DNA from: Nocardia sp. NBC_00565
Lineage (GTDB): Bacteria > Actinomycetota > Actinomycetes > Mycobacteriales > Mycobacteriaceae
Direction: 5' to 3'
Assembly: GCF_036345915.1 (NCBI RefSeq)
Contig: NZ_CP107785.1
Span: forward strand, 1,674,001-1,738,000
Length of the DNA stretch: 64,000 nucleotides
Shown here: piece by piece, positions 18,430 to 27,588 of the stretch
How the letters are laid out: each line of letters starts with the position of its first letter
Numbering within the stretch: position 1 is the stretch's first letter
Position numbers and translations under genes: made by a program
Notes under the pieces: model-generated
Database searches by the model: none
Seen by the model: only the letters and a program-made list of their open reading frames with translations
What the model was told of the DNA's origin: nothing

Positions 18430-19593
18430 TTGCTGACACAGCCGTTCGCGGAAGCCATGGCCGCCGCCGAGCAGATCATCACCGACGCACCACATATTCG
18501 GACCGCACAGGACCTCGTCGAGGGCTACGACTACCTCGCGGGCAGTATTCGCGCCTCCATCCAGATGGCGTGGGCCTATGAACGGGACTTCCCGTTCTTC
18601 GTCCTGTCCACCGGGCCGTATACGAAGATGGGTTTGGACAACCCGGACACTCTCTACTTCCACTCGTATCTGCGCCCCGACGCCGAGTATGTGGTGACCG
18701 GAACTCGCGGCACCACCCGCGACCTCAGCTTCCAGGTACTCAACGGCAACTACTCGCCGGTGGACGTCCCCGACAGCGAGACCGCCTTCGATGCCCGCGC
18801 CCTCGATATCGCGGCCGACGGCTCCTACGAGCTTCGTCTCGGTCCGGGCGAGGCGCGCCCCGGCTACGTCCATCTCGCGCCGGACTCCGCGATGGTCGTG
18901 GTTCGCGAGGTGTACAGCGACTGGGCCACCGAGAAGGCGGGCACGATACGCATTCAGCGGGTGGACACGATCGGCGGCGCACCGCCGGCGCTGACCGAGG
19001 ACGTGCTGCGCAAGCGGTATGACATCGCGGGGAAAATGCTGGTCTCGCGGTTGAATACCTTCCTGGCATTCCCGAAGTGGTTCTATCTCAACCTGCCGGT
19101 CAACACGATGACCGAACCGCGCTCTACCCCGGGCGGTCTCACCACCCAGTTCTCCTCGGTGGGCCATTACGAACTCGACGACGATCAGGCGATGATCCTC
19201 ACGGTGCCGAAATCGGATGCGCCGTATCAGGGGTTCCAACTCGGCAGCATGTGGTACGTGTCGCTGGATTACATCAACCATCAGACCAGCCTCACCGTCG
19301 ACCAGGCGCGTGTGGATCCGGACGGGATGATCCGGCTCGTGATCAGCGAGCGAGACCCTGGACTCGCCAACTGGATCGAGCGCACCGGGCATGCGCGCGG
19401 GTATTTGCAGTTCCGTTGGCAGCAGCTGTCGAGGGATCTGAAGCCCGAGGACGGGCCGACGGTCGAGGTGGTGTCGGTCGCCGAATTGCCGGAGCGGCTG
19501 CCATTTTATGACGAGGCGCGTGTCACCCCCGAGGGATGGCGAGCGCGGATCGCGGCACGTCAGGTTGCCGTGGCGGAAAGGATGCTGGGCTGA
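18430..19593 (+). CDS. DUF1214-type protein
   Basis: About 387 residues from TTG 18430, chosen because AAAGGA/GGAAG lie just upstream and the earlier ATG at 18346 sits inside a palindrome without a ribosome site. C-terminal DUF1214-like sequence (FQLGSMWYVSLDYINHQTSL). Such proteins occur in mycobacterial and nocardial lipid/steroid gene sets; their activity is unknown. It is the first gene of an operon with a dehydrogenase and a sulfotransferase. Confidence 0.75.
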   Translation: MLTQPFAEAMAAAEQIITDAPHIRTAQDLVEGYDYLAGSIRASIQMAWAYERDFPFFVLSTGPYTKMGLDNPDTLYFHSYLRPDAEYVVTGTRGTTRDLSFQVLNGNYSPVDVPDSETAFDARALDIAADGSYELRLGPGEARPGYVHLAPDSAMVVVREVYSDWATEKAGTIRIQRVDTIGGAPPALTEDVLRKRYDIAGKMLVSRLNTFLAFPKWFYLNLPVNTMTEPRSTPGGLTTQFSSVGHYELDDDQAMILTVPKSDAPYQGFQLGSMWYVSLDYINHQTSLTVDQARVDPDGMIRLVISERDPGLANWIERTGHARGYLQFRWQQLSRDLKPEDGPTVEVVSVAELPERLPFYDEARVTPEGWRARIAARQVAVAERMLG

Positions 19594-20369
19594 TGTTGTT
19601 GCAGGACAAGGTTGTTGTGGTCTCCGGGGTCGGTCCGGGGCTGGGGCGGGCCATCGCGGTGCAGAGTGCTCGCGCCGGTGCGGATGTGGTGCTGGCTTCG
19701 CGCACCGAATCGCGGCTGACCGAGGTGGCCAAGGAGATCACCGAACTCGGCAGGCGCGCGGTGGTGGTGCCGACCGATATCAATGACGAAGCGGCGGTGA
19801 CGAATCTGGTCGAGACCGCGCAGAGCGCGTTCGGGCGGGTCGATACGCTCGTCAACAATGCCTTCGCGATTCCGCCGATCACCGATCTCGCCGATGTCGA
19901 CCTCGACGATGTGCGCGCCGGATTCGAGACCAATGTACTTGCCGCGCTGCGGTTGACGCGTTTGTTCGTGCCCGCGCTCACCGAGTCGAAAGGCTCGGTC
20001 GTGATGATCAATTCGGCGGTGCTGCGGCATTCGCGGCGCACCTTCGGGCCCTACAAGATGGCCAAGGCCAGTCTGCTCGCGCTGGCCCAGAGCTTGGCCA
20101 CCGAACTCGGGCCGAAAGGAATCCGGGTGAATTCGGTTGCGCCCGGCTATATCTGGGCCGACAACTTGAAGTGGTACTTCAACTATCTGGCCCAGCAGCG
20201 CGGGATCACCTCCGAAGAGGTGTACGCCGAGACCGCCGCGACCATCGATCTGCGCAAGCTGCCCGAACCCGATGAGATCGCCGACGCCGTCGTCTTCTTC
20301 GCCTCACCTCTGGCGCGGGCGATCACCGGCGCCTGCCTGGATGTCAACGGCGGCGAATACCACCACTAG
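19593..20369 (+). CDS. short-chain dehydrogenase/reductase
   Basis: 258 residues from ATG 19593, overlapping the previous stop (TGATG). Cofactor loop GVGPGLGRAI replaces the usual TGxxxGxG; NNA motif at LVNNAF; active-site Ser...Tyr-x3-Lys in INSAVLRHSRRTFGPYKMAK. C-terminal ITGACLDVNGGEYHH. It oxidises or reduces an alcohol/ketone with NAD(P). Position before a sulfotransferase suggests it prepares or removes the hydroxyl that is sulfated. Confidence 0.9.
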   Translation: MLLQDKVVVVSGVGPGLGRAIAVQSARAGADVVLASRTESRLTEVAKEITELGRRAVVVPTDINDEAAVTNLVETAQSAFGRVDTLVNNAFAIPPITDLADVDLDDVRAGFETNVLAALRLTRLFVPALTESKGSVVMINSAVLRHSRRTFGPYKMAKASLLALAQSLATELGPKGIRVNSVAPGYIWADNLKWYFNYLAQQRGITSEEVYAETAATIDLRKLPEPDEIADAVVFFASPLARAITGACLDVNGGEYHH

Positions 20370-20379
20370 GAGAATGACT

Positions 20380-21543
20380 GTGATCGGCAGAGACGACGTC
20401 GGCACCATCGACGATCTGCACGCCTCGGCGACGAAAGTCGTCGGGCTCACCGACTTCGGCGACGACGGCTACCGCGCCGGCCTGCAGGTGTTGCTCGATT
20501 CCTATGCCGAGGACGCCGAGCTGACGCCCTTCGGCAACAAGGTCAACCGGGCGTTCCTGCGCGGTGCGCTGATCGCGCGACTGCTGAGTGAGGCCGCGTG
20601 GCAACGCTTTCCCGAACATGCCGAGGTAGCGATCGAGCGCCCGATCTTCGTAACCGGACTGCCGCGCTCGGGCACGACGGCGGTGCACCGGCTACTCAAC
20701 GCGGATCCCGGCCATCAGGGCCTGGAGATGTGGCTGACCGAGATGCCGCAGCCGCGACCGCCTCGCGAGACCTGGGCGGCGAATCCGGTGTACCAGCGGA
20801 TCGAGGCGGCGTTCGAGCAGCATCACGTAGAGCATCCGGAATTCATGGGCGTGCACCACATTTCGGCGGACCAGGTGGAGGAGTGCTGGCAGCTGCTGCG
20901 GCAGTCGGCGATGTCGGTGTCCTACGAGTGCCTGGACTATCTGCCCGGATACTCCGAATGGCTGCGTGCGCAGGATTGGACCGACGCCTATCGCAGACAT
21001 CGGCGCAACCTGCAGTTGATCGGCCTGCCGGACGCCGACCGGCGCTGGGTATTGAAGAACCCCAGCCACCTGTTCGCGCTGGACGCGATCTTCGAGGTGT
21101 ACCCGGATGCGCTGGTGATCCAGATGCATCGGGACCCCCGCACGATCATCGCCTCGGTCTGCAGCCTCAACGAGCAGGCGTCAGCAGGCTGGTCGGATAA
21201 GTTTCGCGGCCCCGTCGTCGGCGCGACCCAGTTGGATCTGTGGGCCAGCGGAGCGGACAAGTTCCTCGCGGATCGCAAGCGGCACAACGCCGCTCAATTC
21301 TGCGACGTGTACTACGACGACTTCGTCACGGACCCGATCGGCACTGTCGCTTCGATCTACCGGCACTTCGATCTGTCCCTGACACCCGAGGCCGAGGCTG
21401 CGATGACGGCGCTGCATTCGGAAAGCACCTCCGGTGCCGCCCGCCCGACCCACCACTACACCCTCGAGGACTTCGGCCTAACCACCACCCAAGTCGATAC
21501 CCGCTTCGCCGAGTACCGCAACAAACACTTCCCCGCCAACTGA
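20380..21543 (+). CDS. PAPS-dependent sulfotransferase (Stf-like)
   Basis: 387 residues from GTG 20380, chosen because AGGAG lies seven bases before it; ATG 20374 is too close to that site. The 5'-phosphosulfate loop is FVTGLPRSGTTAVHRLL and the 3'-phosphate region is IQMHRDPRTIIASVCSL, typical of the mycobacterial-type sulfotransferase_3 family. It transfers sulfate from PAPS to an alcohol or lipid acceptor. PAPS would come from CysD/CysNC encoded 3 kb away. The acceptor is unknown. Confidence 0.9.
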   Translation: MIGRDDVGTIDDLHASATKVVGLTDFGDDGYRAGLQVLLDSYAEDAELTPFGNKVNRAFLRGALIARLLSEAAWQRFPEHAEVAIERPIFVTGLPRSGTTAVHRLLNADPGHQGLEMWLTEMPQPRPPRETWAANPVYQRIEAAFEQHHVEHPEFMGVHHISADQVEECWQLLRQSAMSVSYECLDYLPGYSEWLRAQDWTDAYRRHRRNLQLIGLPDADRRWVLKNPSHLFALDAIFEVYPDALVIQMHRDPRTIIASVCSLNEQASAGWSDKFRGPVVGATQLDLWASGADKFLADRKRHNAAQFCDVYYDDFVTDPIGTVASIYRHFDLSLTPEAEAAMTALHSESTSGAARPTHHYTLEDFGLTTTQVDTRFAEYRNKHFPAN

Positions 21544-21616
21544 TCAAGATCAGGTGGTAGCTGTGGCGGCATCGGCCGAGAAGCCGCCGCCACCAGTTCC
21601 ACCTGATCTCGGTCCG

Positions 21617-21862
21617 TCAGTGGGTGCGGCGGTAGCGGCCGGAGCGAGGCCGTGCCAGCGGATGAACGCGTGGGTGCAGTCAGGCTGTTACCGGATGGTG
21701 ACTAGGCGATATCGATGTTGCCGAACAGATGTGCGAGCGCGGCGCGGTGTCGTGCAGGCAGAGCGCGGGGTCGAGACCGTGCCGGCGGGCGGTTGTCAGC
21801 ATGATGCGCACACCGTGCGGCGTGCGATCGAATGCCCATCCGGGCTGCGACACCGGATCCAT
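21617..21862 (-). pseudogene. AraC-family regulator relic
   Basis: In the gene-poor stretch 21544-21966, the minus strand encodes an AraC-regulator-like N-terminus (QPGWAFDRTPHGVRIMLTTA, then RRHGLDPALCLHDTA). After a frameshift and a large deletion comes an AraC-like C-terminus (THAFIRWHGLAP, then GRYRRTH-stop in the next frame). About 80 codons remain of ~330. Recognition is by eye; the relic call is moderate. The rest of the gap shows nothing clear. Confidence 0.5.
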
Positions 21863-21966
21863 GGTTCGAACGGTAGCAAGACGGGTGCGGCCGGATATCC
21901 GAAAAGATCATGAATGTGTCGGGTCGGCATATTCCGTCGGCGGGCCAGGCGTCATAGCGTAGACGT

Positions 21967-23436
21967 ATGGTTGGAATGCGACGGCGCAGCCCACGGGTCG
22001 CCATTATCGGGGCGGGGATGTCGGGCATCTGCATGGCGGTCACCTTGCAGCGCGACGGCATCGGCGACTTCATCCTGTTCGAGAAGGCCGATCGGTTCGG
22101 CGGGACCTGGCGCGAGAACACCTACCCGGGGCTGACCTGTGATGTGCCGTCGCGGTTCTATCAGTTCAGCTTCGCCAAGAATCCGGAGTGGTCGCATTTC
22201 TTCGCACCGGGTGCCGAGATCCACGCGTATTTCGCGGACGTCGCGCACGAGTGTGGGCTGGCGAGTCGCACGCGGTTCGGAACCGAGGTGGTCGGGGCCG
22301 AATTCGACGGTGCGCGTTGGGAACTGACGACCGCCGACGGTGCGGTGGAATCGTTCGACTTCGTGCTGTGCGCCACCGGGTTCCTGCACCATCCGCGCAC
22401 CCCGGATATCAGTGGACTGGGGAAGTTCGCGGGCCCGATGTTCCATTCGGCGCGGTGGAATCACGATGTCGAACTCGCGGGCAAGCGGGTCGGCGTACTC
22501 GGCACGGGCTCCACCGGGGTGCAGATCGTGACGGCGTTGGCCGGAAATGTGGCGCACCTCAGCATGTTCCAGCGCACCCCGCAGTGGATCCTGCCGCTGC
22601 GGAACCGACGCTATTCACGGCTCACGATCGCCGCGCACCGCCGATTCCCGGCGCTGGACGAGTTCGGTTACGCGGTGACCCGCCGGGTATTCGAGTTCCT
22701 CGTCGATGCCGTCACCAGGCCCGGCCTCAAGCGTGAGCTCGTCGGCCGGATATGTCGAGCGAACCTGCGCAGCGTGCGCGATCCGGCGCTGCGGGCGGCG
22801 CTGACGCCGGACTATCAGCCCATGTGTAAGCGACTTGTGGTGTCGGGCAGCTTCTATCGTGCAGTGCAGCGTGACAGTGTCGAGGTCGTGTGTGACGCGA
22901 TCGATCACATCGAACCCCGCGGCATCGTCACCGCCGACGGACGCCTGCACGAACTCGATGTGCTGGTGCTGGCAACGGGATTCGACGCGCACGCGTTCAT
23001 GCGGCCGATGGGCATTACCGGAACCGATGGCCGCACACTGGATCAGGTGTGGGCCGATGGTCCGCGTGCCTTCGAAACCGTTGCGATACCGGGCTTTCCG
23101 AATATGTTCCTGCTGATCGGCCCGCACAGTCCGGTCGGCAACTACCCGCTGACGCTGATCGCCGAAACCCAGGCCGAGCACATCCTCGGCTGGATCCGGC
23201 GTTGGCGGGACGGTGAATTCGGCAGTGTGGAGCCGACCGTCGAGGCGACGCGGCGCTACTACGAGGAACTGTGGGCGGCGATGCCGAACACCGTGTGGGC
23301 GACCGGGTGTCAGAGTTGGTATCTCGGCAAGGACGGCGTTCCGGAATTGTGGCCGTGGACGCCGGCCCGGCACCGTGCGCTGATGGCGCGGCGTCCGGAC
23401 CCCGCGAACTACCGTCTCACTGCTGCCCGGGGTTGA
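21967..23436 (+). CDS. Baeyer-Villiger-type flavin monooxygenase
   Basis: 489 residues. FAD site GAGMSG near residue 15, the Baeyer-Villiger fingerprint FAGPMFHSARWNH (FxGxxxHxxxW), and the NADP site GTGSTG. Overall length and the LLIGPHSPVGNYPL region match EthA/FMO-like flavoproteins. It inserts oxygen into a ketone or hydroxylates a substrate using NADPH and O2. It is convergent with the thioesterase gene (20-bp overlap). Confidence 0.9.
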   Translation: MVGMRRRSPRVAIIGAGMSGICMAVTLQRDGIGDFILFEKADRFGGTWRENTYPGLTCDVPSRFYQFSFAKNPEWSHFFAPGAEIHAYFADVAHECGLASRTRFGTEVVGAEFDGARWELTTADGAVESFDFVLCATGFLHHPRTPDISGLGKFAGPMFHSARWNHDVELAGKRVGVLGTGSTGVQIVTALAGNVAHLSMFQRTPQWILPLRNRRYSRLTIAAHRRFPALDEFGYAVTRRVFEFLVDAVTRPGLKRELVGRICRANLRSVRDPALRAALTPDYQPMCKRLVVSGSFYRAVQRDSVEVVCDAIDHIEPRGIVTADGRLHELDVLVLATGFDAHAFMRPMGITGTDGRTLDQVWADGPRAFETVAIPGFPNMFLLIGPHSPVGNYPLTLIAETQAEHILGWIRRWRDGEFGSVEPTVEATRRYYEELWAAMPNTVWATGCQSWYLGKDGVPELWPWTPARHRALMARRPDPANYRLTAARG

Positions 23437-24088
23437 GCACGATGAACAGAGCGTTCGCCTCGGCGCAGAGCCGATCGCCGTCGTGCAGGGTGGCCCGCGC
23501 GTACACCTTGCGGCCCTCCTGCCGCTCGGTCCAGGCGCGCACCCGTAGTTCGGTGTCGAGCGGGGTGATGGAACGGTAGTCGATGGTGATGGAGGCGGTG
23601 CGAGTCACCGCGCCCGAGTACACCGCGGCGGCCATGCCGAGCAGATCGTCGAAGCCGACCGCCACCTGTCCGCCGTGCGCGGCCCTGTTTCCGCCGAGGT
23701 GGAAGGTGCGGAAGGTGATGCGAGCGTCGACGCCGTCCCGGTCCGCCTTGTCGACGATGTACGGCGGCAGGGTGATGTTGCCGCGCGCGGGCAGGTCGAT
23801 GCGGGTAAACGTCGGCGCGGACCACTCGTCGACGATCGCGGCGTCCAGCTTGTCGTTCAGCTGTTTGAGGATGCCGATGGTCTCCAGTGCGAGCTCGTCG
23901 GAGGGACAGGCCAGCCGGGCCCGGTCCATGAGACTGCGCACCTGTTCGATGAACGCGCCGTAGTGCGGCCCGCCACGCGAGATGTCGAGCTCATCCAGTT
24001 GCGCGTTGATCAGCTCCGACATCGGCCGGAACCCGCCCTCGTGGTGCTCCTCGCTCGGCAGCGATTTGCCGACCTGCTGTTCATTCAT
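23417..24088 (-). CDS. PaaI-like acyl-CoA thioesterase (hotdog fold)
   Basis: 223 residues from ATG 24088; an in-frame GTG three codons upstream is an alternative. The C-terminal hotdog core has GGNRAAHGGQVAVGFDDLLG (the PaaI HGG motif), TASITIDYRSITPLD and GRKVYARATLHDGDRLCAEA. An N-terminal helical extension of ~90 residues precedes it. Hydrolyses an acyl-CoA or related thioester. Confidence 0.85.
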   Translation of the reverse strand: MNEQQVGKSLPSEEHHEGGFRPMSELINAQLDELDISRGGPHYGAFIEQVRSLMDRARLACPSDELALETIGILKQLNDKLDAAIVDEWSAPTFTRIDLPARGNITLPPYIVDKADRDGVDARITFRTFHLGGNRAAHGGQVAVGFDDLLGMAAAVYSGAVTRTASITIDYRSITPLDTELRVRAWTERQEGRKVYARATLHDGDRLCAEANALFIVLNPGQQ

Positions 24089-24151
24089 ACGGAACACGTT
24101 ATCGGTTACCTGCCGAATAGTCGTTCGGCAGGTCCGATCGGGCTGCTCGTG

Positions 24152-24240
24152 CTATGCGCTGCGGACGCGGCCCGGCCGGTAGGCGATGCCCGCCGCCATG
24201 GCCAGGGCGCCGACCGCCACCATGTACAGAGCGCAGCCAA
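24152..24240 (-). pseudogene. C-terminal relic of a membrane protein
   Basis: The minus strand reads ALYMVAVGALAMAAGIAYRP, then GRVRSA and a stop at 24152. This looks like the last membrane helix and tail of a transporter, with nothing coherent upstream because plus-strand AraC-like sequence begins at about 24228. Low to moderate confidence. Confidence 0.35.
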
Positions 24241-24310
24241 CCTGCGTGCGCACTTCGGCCGCGAGGCCGGTATCTCGCCGAGTGAATATCGACGCTCGCA
24301 TCGGGCGGAT
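24228..24310 (+). pseudogene. C-terminal HTH relic of an AraC-family regulator
   Basis: The plus strand encodes SAANLRAHFGREAGISPSEY followed by RRSHR, a near-textbook second HTH of GlxA/FtrA-type AraC regulators. No N-terminal domain or start precedes it. It abuts the minus-strand membrane-protein relic, so a deletion or rearrangement joined two gene ends here. The rest of 24311-24483 holds no clear feature. Confidence 0.5.
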
Positions 24311-24483
24311 CGGCACGAGGTGGTGACCGGTTCCGGTGGCCGAGTGCGAGCGGGGGATGGGCTGGCCTAGTGTGGGTACTCGATCATCATCAGGTCTTCC
24401 GAAAATCCCCGCTGCGCGGCGGTCGATGGGTAGTCCATCGGATCGTCACTCAGCGGCGTTGCTGGCGAAAGGCTTTGTCTCCC

Positions 24484-25137
24484 ATGCATATTGCGGCAGT
24501 TGTGTTCGATATGGACGGTGTGCTCATCGACTCCGAGCCGGTCTGGGAGCAGGTGCGCCGCGAGTATGTCGCACAGAAGGGTGGGCGCTGGCTGGCCGAT
24601 ACGCAGTCACGGCTGATGGGCATGAGCACCGGGGAGTGGTCGGACTATCTCAGCGACGAACTCGGCGTCGGTGAAACGCCGGACACCGTGGCCAATGACG
24701 TGATCGAGCGGATGGCCGACCATTACGAGAAGGCCGTGCCGCTGCTGCCCGGTGCGGTCGAGGCGGTGCAGCGCATCAGCGAACACTGGCCGCTGGCGGT
24801 GGCCAGCTCCTCGCCGCGGACCCTGATCGATACCGTGCTCGGCCGTACCGGACTGATCGAATTCTTCAGCGTCACCTTCTCTACCGAGGAGGTCGACCGG
24901 GGTAAGCCCGCGCCCGATGTCTACGTGGCAACAGCCGCGTTCCTGCGACACAAGTCCACCGAATGCGCGGCCGTGGAGGATTCGAGCAACGGACTGCGTG
25001 CAGCACACGCCGCGGGCATGCGCGTCATCGCCGCACCCCGTCCCGAATACCCACCCGCCCCCGACGCCCTCGCCCTGGCCGCCGAGGTCATCGACACCCT
25101 CGACAAACTCACCCCCGCCCTCGTCGCCGGAGAATAA
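24484..25137 (+). CDS. HAD-superfamily hydrolase (beta-phosphoglucomutase/phosphatase-like)
   Basis: 217 residues from ATG 24484. HAD motif I is VVFDMDGVLIDSEP, motif II is VASSSPR, motif III Lys in DRGKPAPDVY and motif IV VEDSSNGLRAAHAAGM. Subclass I cap. Likely a sugar-phosphate phosphatase or mutase; substrate not assignable. Confidence 0.9.
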   Translation: MHIAAVVFDMDGVLIDSEPVWEQVRREYVAQKGGRWLADTQSRLMGMSTGEWSDYLSDELGVGETPDTVANDVIERMADHYEKAVPLLPGAVEAVQRISEHWPLAVASSSPRTLIDTVLGRTGLIEFFSVTFSTEEVDRGKPAPDVYVATAAFLRHKSTECAAVEDSSNGLRAAHAAGMRVIAAPRPEYPPAPDALALAAEVIDTLDKLTPALVAGE

Positions 25138-25140
25138 GCC

Positions 25141-25734
25141 TCAGGGACGGTAGGACTGCAGCAGCGCGCGGGCGGCAGCGGTCAGGTCGGCTTCGAGCCA
25201 GTCGGGGAGGACGGAGGCCTGCGCGTGTCGGCGGAGCGCGGCGTAGGGGAGGTCGACTACCGCGCGGCTGACGGCGTCGATTTCGCGGTCGCCGGCACGT
25301 CCGAAGAGGTCGGCGGCGACGCGGCGCAGATGTTCGATGAGTGGCGCGTTCATCCGGCCGAGGCGGGCGCGGAATTCCGCGTCCGGGCCGCCGTCGAGTA
25401 GGTCGCTGGGGCGCAAGTTCAGCAAAAGCTTCGCGTCGTCGGGTAATTCGCGTCCGAATCGGACGCTTGCCGCCGCCATCGCGACACCGGCCTCGACCGG
25501 ATCCGGTGCGTCGGCGGCCGCCTCGACGCGTTCCTGGAAGCGTTCGAGCGCACGCAGCCAGGCCGCGGTCAGCACGCCATTGCGGTTGCCGAAGCGGTGA
25601 TACAGCGTGCCGACGGGCGCACCGCTGGCCGCCGCGATCGCCGCGACGCTGGCCGCGCGGGGGCCGTCGGTGAGCACGAGGGAGCGCGCTGCGTCGAGGA
25701 TCACGTCGGTGTCGTGCTTGCGGGGTGGCGCCAT
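25141..25734 (-). CDS. TetR family regulator
   Basis: 197 residues. N-terminal HTH (AASVAAIAAASGAPVGTLYH, RFGNRNGVL). It is divergent from the two-gene unit at 25756 with only 21 bp between start codons, where a perfect palindrome lies. It probably represses itself and its neighbours. Confidence 0.85.
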   Translation of the reverse strand: MAPPRKHDTDVILDAARSLVLTDGPRAASVAAIAAASGAPVGTLYHRFGNRNGVLTAAWLRALERFQERVEAAADAPDPVEAGVAMAAASVRFGRELPDDAKLLLNLRPSDLLDGGPDAEFRARLGRMNAPLIEHLRRVAADLFGRAGDREIDAVSRAVVDLPYAALRRHAQASVLPDWLEADLTAAARALLQSYRP

Positions 25735-25744
25735 GTACTAGTAC
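25735..25744. promoter_or_regulatory. palindrome GTACTAGTAC between divergent starts
   Basis: A perfect 10-bp palindrome lies directly between the TetR ATG (25734) and the ATG at 25756. The gap is too short for two ordinary leaders, so one or both transcripts may be leaderless. Candidate TetR operator core. Confidence 0.4.
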
Positions 25745-25755
25745 GTTCCTTCTAT

Positions 25756-26124
25756 ATGGAGCGATTGCCCTACATAGATGAGCATGCCAGATCGGTGGAC
25801 GCGAACCGCGATCGGGCGTGGAAGGCCTTGCTGAAAGTTGTCTGTAAAGATTCGAACGATCCACTGAAGCCGCCGAGCGGATTCGTGGTCGACTCGGTCG
25901 AGGAGCCGAGTCGGCTCGCGCTGAAGGGGCGGCATTGGTTCTCGCGCTATGCGCTGGTCTTCGAACTCGACGAACAAGGCCCGAGCCGGACGCTGGTGCG
26001 GGCGCAGAGCTGGGGCGAATTCCCGGGCCTGCACGGCAAGATCTACCGGGCGCTGGTCATCAGCAGCGGCGGCCACAAGATCGTGGTGCGCGATATGCTC
26101 CGGCGAATCGCGGCCGCGGCATGA
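25756..26124 (+). CDS. DUF2867/SRPBCC-like small protein
   Basis: 122 residues from ATG 25756. The pattern VDANRDRAWKALL near the start and GRHWFSRYALVFELDEQGPS in the middle suggests a helix-grip (SRPBCC/DUF2867-like) fold. No catalytic motif is visible. It overlaps the next gene by four bases (ATGA). Confidence 0.65.
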   Translation: MERLPYIDEHARSVDANRDRAWKALLKVVCKDSNDPLKPPSGFVVDSVEEPSRLALKGRHWFSRYALVFELDEQGPSRTLVRAQSWGEFPGLHGKIYRALVISSGGHKIVVRDMLRRIAAAA

Positions 26125-26615
26125 TCCCGGGATCGGTCTGGGGCGCGACCGAGGCCGAACTCGAGCAGCCGCTGCCCTGTGACGACGTACAACCCGGTGG
26201 GCTGCCGGCGGATCGGGCCATCAGCATCGATGCGCCGCCGAATGTGGTCTACGGCTGGCTGTGTCAATTGCGGGTGGGGCCTTACAGTTACGACCTGCTC
26301 GACAACTTCGGCAAGCGCAGCCCGCGCCACCGCGATCCGGCGCTCACCGAACTCGAAGTGGGACAGCGGTTCATGTCCGCGTTCACCCTCGTCTCGTTCG
26401 TGCTGTGCCGCCACCTCACCATGGTTTCCGGCAAGATCTGCGTTACCTACGCGGTGCGCCCGGAAGGGGCGGGCACCCGGCTCACCGTCCGGATCCGCTT
26501 CGCCGGATCGCGGATCCTCGCCCGCGCCTTGGCCCTCGGTGATGTGGTGATGATGCGCAAGCAGTTGCTGACGCTGAAGGAGTTGGCCGAAGCCGAGCGG
26601 ACCGCAGTGCGGTAG
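26121..26615 (+). CDS. SRPBCC-family protein
   Basis: 164 residues. The start overlaps the preceding stop. ISIDAPPNVVYGWLCQLRVG and LTVRIRFAGSRILARALALG match the START/SRPBCC helix-grip fold that binds hydrophobic ligands. Paired with another fold-related protein and controlled, by position, by the divergent TetR gene. Confidence 0.7.
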   Translation: MIPGSVWGATEAELEQPLPCDDVQPGGLPADRAISIDAPPNVVYGWLCQLRVGPYSYDLLDNFGKRSPRHRDPALTELEVGQRFMSAFTLVSFVLCRHLTMVSGKICVTYAVRPEGAGTRLTVRIRFAGSRILARALALGDVVMMRKQLLTLKELAEAERTAVR

Positions 26616-26697
26616 CGCCACGCCGCGGACAGTGGCACTGTTCACAATTTGTCGAGGGCGGGCGTGGCGGCGCGGTGCGCGCGAGCAGGATCGGCGC

Positions 26698-27462
26698 ATG
26701 TCGAATTACGTTCAGCTCGGTGATATTCGGACCTGGTACGACGAAACCGGCGACGGCGAGCCGGTGCTGCTGTTGCACGGCGGCTTCGTGGACTCGCGGA
26801 CCTTCGATACCGGGCTGCCCGGTCTCGCCGAACATTTCCGGGTCTACCGCATGGATCGCCGCGGCCACGGCCGCACATCGGATGCCGATGGGCCGATCAC
26901 CTATGAGGTAATGGCCGAGGATGCGATCGCGTTCCTGGACCAGGTGATCGGTGGTCCGGCGCATCTGGTCGGTTACAGCGACGGTGCGAATGTCGCTCTG
27001 CTGGTGGCGATCCGGCGTCCCGACCTGGTTCGCAAGCTGGTTTCGATCAGCGGAAACTTCCACCATGACGGCATGGTGCCCGGCATGGTCGACGGTATCG
27101 AGGCCGAGGAGCCCATGCGGCACTTGGGCGCGTTGCACGCCGAGGTATCGCCGGATGGCCCGAACCACTTCCCGGTGGTCGCCGAGAAGCTGCTGCGGAA
27201 TGCGCGCACCGGGCCCACCCTGACGGTCGATGACCTGGCGGCGATCGCCAGTCGCACGCTGGTCCTCGCCGCGGACGATGACGCCATGAGCCTGGAGCAC
27301 ACCATCGCGCTGTACCGCGCGATCCCGAACTCCGAACTCGCCATCGTTCCCGGCACCTCACATGTGTTGGTGATGGAGAAGCCCGTCGAGGTCTACCGCC
27401 AGATCGGCATCTTCCTCACGACCGACGCGATCCGGACCTGGCAGCCGATTCGCCGCGCGTGA
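26698..27462 (+). CDS. alpha/beta hydrolase
   Basis: 254 residues from ATG 26698. Oxyanion-hole region VLLLHGGFVDSR, nucleophile elbow GYSDG, acid in LVLAADDDAMS and catalytic His in GTSHVLV. Haloperoxidase/esterase-like. Substrate unknown. Confidence 0.88.
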   Translation: MSNYVQLGDIRTWYDETGDGEPVLLLHGGFVDSRTFDTGLPGLAEHFRVYRMDRRGHGRTSDADGPITYEVMAEDAIAFLDQVIGGPAHLVGYSDGANVALLVAIRRPDLVRKLVSISGNFHHDGMVPGMVDGIEAEEPMRHLGALHAEVSPDGPNHFPVVAEKLLRNARTGPTLTVDDLAAIASRTLVLAADDDAMSLEHTIALYRAIPNSELAIVPGTSHVLVMEKPVEVYRQIGIFLTTDAIRTWQPIRRA

Positions 27463-27469
27463 ACGCGGA

Positions 27470-27588
27470 TCATTCCGGTTCGAGACCGGCGAAGGCGTTT
27501 GCGGCGAGCAGCTGACCGCGTAACGGGGAGTGTGCCCATTGCCGGTGGGACGGCAATTCTCGCCTTGGTCATTTCGTCACGAGTCATC
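27470..27588 (-). other. possible frameshifted small gene downstream of the sigma factor
   Basis: Downstream of the ECF sigma gene, an overlapping ATG opens MTRDEMTKA. One base shift would join it to RELPSHRQWAHSPLRGQLLA, then ANAFAGLEPE and a stop at 27470. The composition looks like real protein in that frame, but no family is recognised and the frames do not connect, so this may be chance. Confidence 0.2.
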
